A stretch of 15,522 nucleotides of DNA from JAKPUX01 sp964436305 (lineage in GTDB: Bacteria; Zhuqueibacterota; Zhuqueibacteria; Residuimicrobiales; Residuimicrobiaceae), in NCBI GenBank assembly GCA_964436305.1, contig CAYTCI010000090.1, positions 1-15,522 of the forward strand. The letters are read 5' to 3'. Below are positions 8,195-14,022 of this stretch, one piece after another (position 1 is the stretch's first letter; each line of letters starts with the position of its first letter). Position numbers and translations under genes: made by a program. The notes beneath the pieces were generated by a model. The model saw only the letters and a list, made by a program, of their open reading frames with translations, had not been told where the DNA came from and did not search any database.

Positions 8195-9227
8195 AACGCT
8201 GGGCGACCCGTTGCAAGTCATTGCCAAGCACATCGACTTTGATCATCTGGTGGACATCATTGATGGCCTATGCCCCAGGACCGACACCCGCAAGGGCGGG
8301 CGCCCGCCATACCCCACCGCGGTCATGGTGCGCATCTTGCTGCTCAAGTACCTCAACAACCTATCGGACGAGCAGGTGGAATATCAACTGCTGGACCGCA
8401 TGAGCTTCCAGCGCTTTTGCCTGCTCTCGGACAGCGCCAACGTGCCCGATCGCAACACCATTTGGCATTACCAGCAGCGCCTGGGCGTCGATGGCACGAC
8501 GGCGCTGTTTCAGGCCATCGATGGCCAATTGCTGCGCCACGGCTACATCGCCCGCTGCGGGCAGATCATCGACGCCACCCTGGTGCCCGCTCCCATACAG
8601 CACTTCACCAAGGACGAGAAGGCGCAATTAGAAGCGGGGCAGACGCCCCAAGACTGGAGCGCAGCCAAGCGCCGGCAAAAAGATCTGGACGCCACACACA
8701 CCAAGAAACACGGCAAGAGCTACCACGGCTACAAGCTGAGCATCTGTGTCGATGTCAAGCACAAGTTCATCCGCAAGATTGCCACTGGCACCGCCAGCGA
8801 GCACGACAGCACGCTCTTTGACGACACACTCGACGATAGAAACACCAGCCGCGATGCGTATGGTGACAAGGGCTACCCCAGCAAGGCACGCAGCGAAATG
8901 CTCAAGGCCCTGGGCTACCGCGAACATATCCAGCGCAAGGCTCAGCGTGGCAAGCCATTGAGCGAATGCCAAAAGAAACGCAACACCCGCATAGCCCGCA
9001 TTCGTGCACGGGTGGAACACCCCTTTGCGCAGATGCAGCACATGGGAGGCAAGCTCATCCGCACCATTGGACAGGCCAGAGCGACGGTGGCCATGACCAT
9101 GATGGCCACCTGCTACAACATCAAGCGTTTGGCTGGGTTCCTCAAGGACGGGGTGGATACGTTCTACAAGGCGACCAGCCCCAGCCCATCAAAGAGCGAG
9201 ACACGCCTGAAAACGGCGAATGCATGA
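8121..9227 (+). CDS. IS5-family DDE transposase
   Basis: The 368-residue protein is one uninterrupted frame of full family length. An N-terminal DUF772-like helical domain contains GRPPYPTAVMVRILLLKYLN and a conserved block ending RFCLL. The RNase-H-like catalytic core follows: D151 in IIDATLVPAP, D249 in GDKGYPSK, and E299 in RARVEHPFAQM. All three DDE acids are present, so cut-and-paste or replicative movement is plausible. No clear ribosome site precedes ATG 8121. The disrupted HEPN-like gene reads across this start in another frame and stops 74 nt inside, so transposase translation may depend on re-initiation from the host transcript. Downstream, 9228-9356 is non-coding and holds a hairpin and the right end. 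Confidence 0.93.
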   Translation: MNPSRTRSALKFDLFADQARQRKIETLGDPLQVIAKHIDFDHLVDIIDGLCPRTDTRKGGRPPYPTAVMVRILLLKYLNNLSDEQVEYQLLDRMSFQRFCLLSDSANVPDRNTIWHYQQRLGVDGTTALFQAIDGQLLRHGYIARCGQIIDATLVPAPIQHFTKDEKAQLEAGQTPQDWSAAKRRQKDLDATHTKKHGKSYHGYKLSICVDVKHKFIRKIATGTASEHDSTLFDDTLDDRNTSRDAYGDKGYPSKARSEMLKALGYREHIQRKAQRGKPLSECQKKRNTRIARIRARVEHPFAQMQHMGGKLIRTIGQARATVAMTMMATCYNIKRLAGFLKDGVDTFYKATSPSPSKSETRLKTANA

Positions 9228-9243
9228 GGAATGGGGAAAAAAT

Positions 9244-9278
9244 GGGTGAAAACCGCCCAAAACACGCTGGTTTCGCCC
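9244..9278 (-). terminator. Possible intrinsic terminator reading the minus strand inside the IS
   Basis: GGGTGAAAACC (9244-9254) can pair with GGTTTCGCCC (9269-9278) with one wobble and one bulged A, leaving a 14-nt loop. Read on the minus strand, the stem is followed by A and six Ts (complement of 9237-9242), the layout of a rho-independent terminator. On the plus strand it is followed by A residues, not T, so it should not stop operon transcription. The fold was judged by eye only. Confidence 0.35.
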
Positions 9279-9340
9279 AAAAAATAGGCATCACTGGAAT
9301 TCGAGATCAATTGCGCACTTCAGTGGCGCGGAAATCAGGT

Positions 9341-9356
9341 GTTTTTAGAGGTGCCC
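9341..9356 (-). repeat. Right terminal inverted repeat of the IS
   Basis: GTTTTTAGAGGTGCCC is the inverted copy of the left end with one mismatch and is followed directly by the second GATA. Confidence 0.85.
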
Positions 9357-9360
9357 GATA
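9357..9360. repeat. Right target-site duplication (GATA)
   Basis: This is the second copy of the GATA found at 8054-8057. Reading GATAG as a 5-bp duplication is possible only if the inverted repeats are put out of register, so 4 bp is preferred. Either choice restores the same host sequence. Confidence 0.75.
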
Positions 9361-9431
9361 GTAGGGATGCCTCCGATCACTATGCATATCCCTCGCTTCA
9401 ACAGCGACTCAAAGCAATAGAAACAGAATAA
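9360..9431 (+). pseudogene. Stranded 3' end of the HEPN-like gene
   Basis: Joined to position 8056 via one GATA copy, this stretch continues the HEPN-like reading frame. The restored residues run ADSRDASDHY and on to QQRLKAIETE, ending in TAA at 9429-9431. It encodes 23 native C-terminal residues now separated from the gene by the IS. The restored stop lies 9 nt before the methylase start, so the uninterrupted operon was contiguous here. Alone it has no start and is not expected to be translated. Confidence 0.8.
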
Positions 9432-9440
9432 GGCAAAAGT

Positions 9441-12209
9441 ATGATGAGTGATTTTTTCCAAACAAATGACGCCTTGGCAGGCCCCGTCGAATGCCTTGGC
9501 CAGACATTCGCCAGCAACGACGCGCGCCGCGCGCATTTTCTTGGGCTGCTAGCCGACAAGTTGAAAGACCCGGCATTTCGCAAGCAGGAAGGTTTTCCGC
9601 AGGGCACGGACGAAGCGATCCTCGCCATGTCCGACCCGCCGTACTACACCGCCTGCCCGAATCCGTGGCTGGCGGAGTTTGTGGCGCACTACGGCAAGCC
9701 CTATGACCCGGCGGTGAAGTACAGCCGCGAGCCGCTGGCGATTGATGTGAGCGTGGGCAAGACCGACGCCATCTACAAGGCGCACAGCTACCACACCAAG
9801 GTGCCGCACCTCGCCATCGTGCCATCCATTCTGCATTACACCCAGCCGGGCGATGTGGTACTGGACGGGTTTTCTGGCTCGGGCATGACTGGCGTGGCTG
9901 CACAGTGGTGCGGTACGGCACCCACCAGTTACCGGTTTGAGCTGGAGCAGGCGTGGAAGAAGGAAGGCCGCGCTGCGCCCAAGTGGGGTGCACGCCGCGC
10001 TGTGCTCAACGATCTGTCGCCTGCCGCCACCTTCATTGGTGCGAACTACAACATTCCCTTCGATGTGGATGCCTTCGCCAAGGCGGGCAAGCAATTGCTC
10101 AAGGAGGTTGAGCAGGACATCGGCTGGATGTACGAAACGCTGCACAGCGATGGCAAGACCCAAGGCCGCATCGAGTACACGGTGTGGAGCGAGGTGTTCA
10201 GTTGCCCGGAATGCGCGGGCACGGTGAACTTTCTCGACGAAGCGCTGGAAGACGAGAGCAAGCGCGTGCGCGAGGTGTTTCCGTGCCCGCATTGCGGCGC
10301 GGAGTTGAACAAGGACAGGCTGGAGCGCGTGCTGGAAACGCGTACTGACCCGGCCAGCGGGCAATCGTGGCAACGGGTGAAATTCCAGCCATCCATCATT
10401 GCCTACACGGTCGGCAAGACACGCTACGAAAAAGCACCGGATGCAGCGGACTTGACGACCCTTACGAAGATCGAAGCCTTGTCGCTGCCTGCGTCCGTGC
10501 CGACCAGCCGTTTTCCCATCGAAGACATGTATCACGGCTCGCGGATTGCGCCCAAGGGTTTCACCCATGTGCATCACTTCTATCTGCCACGCGCCGCACA
10601 GGCTATGGGTTTGTTGTGGGCGAAGGCGCAAGCGCATCCTGAGCCGCGCATTCGCGCCTTTCTGTTATTCATGGTCGAACAGGCGATCTGGGGCTTGTCG
10701 GTTCTAAACCGCTACGGGCCGACGCATTTTTCGCAGGTGAATCGCATGTTAAACGGCGTTTATTACGTCGCTTCACAGCACGCCGAATGCAGCCCTTGGT
10801 ACAACCTTGGTGGGAAGCTGGATAGGCTCGGCAAAGCTTTCAGCAACTTCAAAGTCGGCACGAGCGGCGCAGCGATCAATACCGGCACTGCAGCACGTTT
10901 GCCGCTACCTGATAGCAGCATCGACTACATTTTCACCGACCCGCCTTTCGGCGAAAACATCTACTACGCCGACCTGAACTTTCTGGTCGAGGCATGGCAC
11001 GGCGTCACCACCGATGCCAAACCGGAAGCCATCATCGACAAGTTCAAGCACAAGGCGCTGCCCGACTACCAGCACCTGATGCAACGCTGCTTCGCAGAAT
11101 ATAACCGCGTGCTGAAACCAGGCCGCTGGATGACGGTGGTGTTCTCCAACAGCAAGGCAGCGGTGTGGAACGCCATTCAGGTCGCCTTGCAGCAGGCGGG
11201 CTTCGTGGTGGCCGAGGTGACGGCACTGGACAAGGTGCAAGGCAGTTACCGGCAAGTGACTTCCACCACCGCCGTGAAACAGGATTTGGTGATTTCCGCC
11301 TACAAGCCCAACGGCGGGCTGGAAGACCGCTTCAAGAAAAGCGGCGCGACGGTGGAATCGGCGTGGGATTTTGTACAGACGCATCTTCGCCAGCTATCTG
11401 TCACGAAGGTTAAGAACGCGGAGCTGGAGTTCATCGTCGAGCGCGACCCGCGTCGTATTTACGACCGCATGATTGCTTGGTTCGTGCGCCATGATGCGCC
11501 CGTGCCTCTGTCCAGCGACGAGTTTCTCTCTAGCCTGCGCGCCCGCTTCCCAGAACGAGATGGCATGGCTTTCCTGCCGGAGCAAGTCACCGAATACGAC
11601 AAGAAGCGCGCGCAAACCGCACAAGCACCGCAGATGGAGCTGTTCGTCTCTGACGAGCGCAGCGCCATCGACTGGGCAGCGGACTACCTGAAGGCGCGGC
11701 CATCCACCTATCAGGACATCCACCCGGAGTTCATCAAGCAATTGGGCGCGGGCTGGAAAAAGCATGAAACCCGCCCGGAACTCTCGGCACTGCTGGAAGC
11801 CAACTTCCTGCGCTTTGAAGGCACCGGCGAAGTGCCCAGCCAGATTCACCGTTACCTCTCCACTAACTACCACGACCTGCGCGGGCTGGAGAAGAACGAT
11901 CCGCGCCTGATCGCCAAGGCGCAAGACCGCTGGTATGTGCCCGATCCGAACAAGGCGCAGGACTTGGAGAAGAAGCGCGAAAAGTCACTGCTCAAGGAGT
12001 TTGAGCAGTACAAAACCTTCACCGGCCGCAAGATCAAGGAGTCGCGGTTGGAAGTGCTGCGCGCCGGTTTCCGCGATGCGTGGGCGGCCAAGGACTACGC
12101 CACCATCCTGCGCGTCGCTGACAAGCTGCCAGAAGCCACGCTGCAAGAGGATGAAAAGCTTCTCACCCTGTACGACATGGCGCTGACGCGCAGTGAGGAC
12201 GGCATCTGA
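9441..12209 (+). CDS. pglX: Adenine-specific DNA methyltransferase with zinc ribbon, PglXI-like (type 3 BREX)
   Basis: The 922-residue protein carries an AdoMet-binding motif I, LDGFSGSGMTG (D142, GSG 146-148). It has two DPP(Y/F) motifs: DPPY at 65-68, followed by YTACPNPW, and DPPF at 500-503 in FTDPPFGENIYYADLNFL. A CPEC...CPHC pair (C255, C258, C282, C285) forms a zinc ribbon between them. The roughly 300 C-terminal residues have no motif I can name. This matches the DUF1156-type methylase described for type 3 BREX, which marks host DNA at a non-palindromic site so that the exclusion machinery spares it. The start ATG 9441 follows AAGGCAAAAG; the adjacent ATG at 9444 is an alternative. 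GC content is high (36 of 60 at 10141-10200), unlike the GHKL gene upstream. Expression now depends on transcription through or from the IS. Confidence 0.85.
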   Translation: MMSDFFQTNDALAGPVECLGQTFASNDARRAHFLGLLADKLKDPAFRKQEGFPQGTDEAILAMSDPPYYTACPNPWLAEFVAHYGKPYDPAVKYSREPLAIDVSVGKTDAIYKAHSYHTKVPHLAIVPSILHYTQPGDVVLDGFSGSGMTGVAAQWCGTAPTSYRFELEQAWKKEGRAAPKWGARRAVLNDLSPAATFIGANYNIPFDVDAFAKAGKQLLKEVEQDIGWMYETLHSDGKTQGRIEYTVWSEVFSCPECAGTVNFLDEALEDESKRVREVFPCPHCGAELNKDRLERVLETRTDPASGQSWQRVKFQPSIIAYTVGKTRYEKAPDAADLTTLTKIEALSLPASVPTSRFPIEDMYHGSRIAPKGFTHVHHFYLPRAAQAMGLLWAKAQAHPEPRIRAFLLFMVEQAIWGLSVLNRYGPTHFSQVNRMLNGVYYVASQHAECSPWYNLGGKLDRLGKAFSNFKVGTSGAAINTGTAARLPLPDSSIDYIFTDPPFGENIYYADLNFLVEAWHGVTTDAKPEAIIDKFKHKALPDYQHLMQRCFAEYNRVLKPGRWMTVVFSNSKAAVWNAIQVALQQAGFVVAEVTALDKVQGSYRQVTSTTAVKQDLVISAYKPNGGLEDRFKKSGATVESAWDFVQTHLRQLSVTKVKNAELEFIVERDPRRIYDRMIAWFVRHDAPVPLSSDEFLSSLRARFPERDGMAFLPEQVTEYDKKRAQTAQAPQMELFVSDERSAIDWAADYLKARPSTYQDIHPEFIKQLGAGWKKHETRPELSALLEANFLRFEGTGEVPSQIHRYLSTNYHDLRGLEKNDPRLIAKAQDRWYVPDPNKAQDLEKKREKSLLKEFEQYKTFTGRKIKESRLEVLRAGFRDAWAAKDYATILRVADKLPEATLQEDEKLLTLYDMALTRSEDGI

Positions 12210-12220
12210 TGACCCCACTC

Positions 12221-12224
12221 GGAG
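12221..12224 (+). promoter_or_regulatory. Ribosome binding site deciding the AlbA_2 gene start
   Basis: GGAG ends 7 nt before ATG 12232. It supports this start over the in-frame GTG at 12193, which would lie inside the methylase gene and add 13 residues with no family resemblance. Confidence 0.5.
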
Positions 12225-12231
12225 CCGCTCG

Positions 12232-14022
12232 ATGAATCAGGATGAACTGCTGGCACGACTCAACGGCATCGAATGGAACGATTTCGAGTGCAAAAAGGCG
12301 CAGCGCGCCGTGCCGGAAGATGCCTACAAAACCGTTTCGGCCTTTGCCAATACGGCAGGCGGCTGGCTGGTGTTTGGTGTCAGCGAGGCCAATGGCCGGT
12401 TGGAAGTAACCGGCGTTGAAGAGCCGGACAAAGTTCAGAATGATTTTCTGGCGGTGCTGCGTGGTGGGCAGAAACTCAATCGGGTGATCAGGGTTACGCC
12501 CCATCGCTTTGAACTGGACGGCAAGCATGTGTTTGCCTTCCACATCCCGGAAATGCCGCGCCTGGAGAAGCCGGTTTACCTCAAGGGCGACCCGCGCCAG
12601 AGTTATTTGCGACGTGGTGCGGGCGATGAACAGTTCACCCAAAGTGAACTGGAGCGTTTTTTACGTGACGCGGCGCAAGAGCGGTATGACGGCACGGTGC
12701 TGACCGAGCTTGCTGCAGATGCCTGCTTCGATCTGGATACCGTCAAGTGGTATCAGGCCCAGTTTGCCCGGCGGAACCCTGAACATGCCGAGATCACCGA
12801 CCCGATCGCCTTCCTGCTGAACTGGAACTTCGTGGTCGAGCAAGGCGGCAAGCTGCACCCCACCCGCGCGGGTGTGCTGCTGTTTGGCACGGGCCGTTTT
12901 GTCCGCCAGATTCTGCCTAGGCCGGTGCTGGACTATCAGCGTATCGACACGGCTTTTGACCAATGGTCTGCTGAACAGCGCTGGCATGACCGCTATGTGT
13001 TTGAGGAGAACATTTTTCAGACCTGGCAGGGCCTGGTGGCGCGCTACATGCGCATTGCCGAGCATCCGTTCTCGCTCGACCCGACGACGCTGCGCCGCAA
13101 TGATGATCCGCCGGACTATGTTGCCTTCCGTGAGGCAGCTATCAACCTGCTGATCCACCAGGACTATGGTGACCACGGGCGCAAGGCCTCCATCAAGTTG
13201 TTTACCGACCGCACGGTGTTCTGGAACCCCGGCGATGCCTTCGCGACCGAAGCTGAGCTGCTGGATCCCACCGAAAAGGAAGTGCGCAACCCGGCCATTG
13301 TGAAAGCGTTTCGCCGCATTGGTTTGTCGGATCAGGCGGGCACCGGCATTCGCGCCATTTTCCGCAACTGGCACGAGCTGGGGCGCACCCCGCCCCAGTT
13401 GAAGAACGACAAGGCGCGCAAGGATTTTGAGCTGGTGCTGATCAACAAGCCCCTGGTCACCGAAGCCATGCAGCGCTTGCGCCAAACGCTGGGGGCGAAC
13501 CTGACGCCCGAGCAGGCGGGTGTGCTGGCGTTGGCGCTGTCGCTGCCCGATAACGAGCCGCTCACTCTCACGGCGATCCGCGGTCTGGGTATCAGTACCA
13601 CCCAGCAGGCCCGCGCAGTGGCTGACCATCTGGTGCGGCAGCAGTTGCTCGACCCGCTCAGCGAGACCCAGTTTCAGGCCCGCGAGGCGATTCGTCAGCG
13701 CTTTGCCCAAGAGGCGCAAGCGCAGGCCGGGGACCCAGCGGGGGCCAAGTCGGGACCAAGTCGGGACCAAGTCGGGCCTAAGTCGGGACTCAGTGCCGAG
13801 CAGCAAGCGTTGTTGGCTCAGATGACCGATGAACATGATGTTGCCACCTTGATGCAGTGGGTTGGCCGCAGCAACAGGAGCAAGTTTCGGGAGGTGGTGT
13901 TGACGCCGTTGCTGGCATTGGCACTCGTCGAAATGACCATCCCTGACAAGCCCAACAGCAGCAAACAGCGCTATCGCCTGACTGTACAAGGCAGAGCGCT
14001 GCGCGGCGAGGTGGGCCAATGA
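12232..14022 (+). CDS. AlbA_2 / HATPase_c_4 protein (COG2865-like) with repeat-encoded linker
   Basis: From ATG 12232 the protein has 596 residues. Residues 1-120 form an AlbA_2 (Schlafen-like) domain, seen in FECKKA at 18-23 and FANTAGGWLVFGV at 38-50. A GHKL-like HATPase_c_4 region follows, with HQDYGDHG from H309, FWNPGD, and QAGTGI with G370/G372. The C-terminus holds two helical, winged-helix-like segments (about 420-500 and 525-590) joined by a linker encoded by four 11-bp repeats. Family members are often annotated as transcriptional regulators. Some Schlafen-like AlbA_2 proteins act on nucleic acid, so an effector role is also open. The stop overlaps the helicase start as ATGA. Its place between pglXI and the helicase is not part of the canonical type 3 BREX order that I recall, so it is either an accessory effector or a local regulator. 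Confidence 0.82.
   Translation: MNQDELLARLNGIEWNDFECKKAQRAVPEDAYKTVSAFANTAGGWLVFGVSEANGRLEVTGVEEPDKVQNDFLAVLRGGQKLNRVIRVTPHRFELDGKHVFAFHIPEMPRLEKPVYLKGDPRQSYLRRGAGDEQFTQSELERFLRDAAQERYDGTVLTELAADACFDLDTVKWYQAQFARRNPEHAEITDPIAFLLNWNFVVEQGGKLHPTRAGVLLFGTGRFVRQILPRPVLDYQRIDTAFDQWSAEQRWHDRYVFEENIFQTWQGLVARYMRIAEHPFSLDPTTLRRNDDPPDYVAFREAAINLLIHQDYGDHGRKASIKLFTDRTVFWNPGDAFATEAELLDPTEKEVRNPAIVKAFRRIGLSDQAGTGIRAIFRNWHELGRTPPQLKNDKARKDFELVLINKPLVTEAMQRLRQTLGANLTPEQAGVLALALSLPDNEPLTLTAIRGLGISTTQQARAVADHLVRQQLLDPLSETQFQAREAIRQRFAQEAQAQAGDPAGAKSGPSRDQVGPKSGLSAEQQALLAQMTDEHDVATLMQWVGRSNRSKFREVVLTPLLALALVEMTIPDKPNSSKQRYRLTVQGRALRGEVGQ
13747..13790 (+). repeat. Four tandem 11-bp repeats inside the AlbA_2 gene
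   Basis: Units AAGTCGGGACC, AAGTCGGGACC, AAGTCGGGCCT and AAGTCGGGACT follow each other without a gap. Eleven is not a multiple of three, so successive units are read in different frames, giving a K-S-G-P-S-R-D-Q-V-G-P linker. Gain of one unit would bring the TGA at 13823-13825 into frame; loss of one would bring in the TGA at 13830-13832. Either would remove the last C-terminal segment. Confidence 0.85.

Larger units (their letters stand above)
8058..9356 (+). mobile_element. Complete IS5-family insertion sequence, 1299 bp
   Basis: The element is bounded by 16-bp imperfect inverted repeats (GGGAACCTCTAAAAAC on the left, GGGCACCTCTAAAAAC as the reverse complement of the right end; one mismatch) and flanked by a 4-bp GATA duplication. 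It contains one transposase gene reading in the same direction as the operon. Short duplications are usual for IS5-group elements, although GATA is not the classical YTAR target. Perfect target repeats, an intact transposase and a restorable host ORF all suggest a recent, simple insertion. Because it is co-oriented, it may not fully block transcription into the downstream methylase gene. Confidence 0.9.

Noticed and set aside
8270..8821. 183-codon plus-strand frame within the transposase gene
   Set aside because: Overlaps the transposase frame that holds the DDE residues; no sign of programmed frameshifting between the two frames.
9549..10637. 362-codon minus-strand open frame opposite the methylase
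   Set aside because: Antisense to a gene with intact motif I, DPPY and zinc ribbon; composition is rich in A, R, H and Q as expected of a complementary-frame artefact.
12661..14019. 452-codon open frame on the minus strand opposite the AlbA_2 gene
   Set aside because: It is a shadow of GC-rich codon use in the AlbA_2 gene; its translation has no recognisable motifs and no ribosome site, whereas the plus frame has clear domain motifs.
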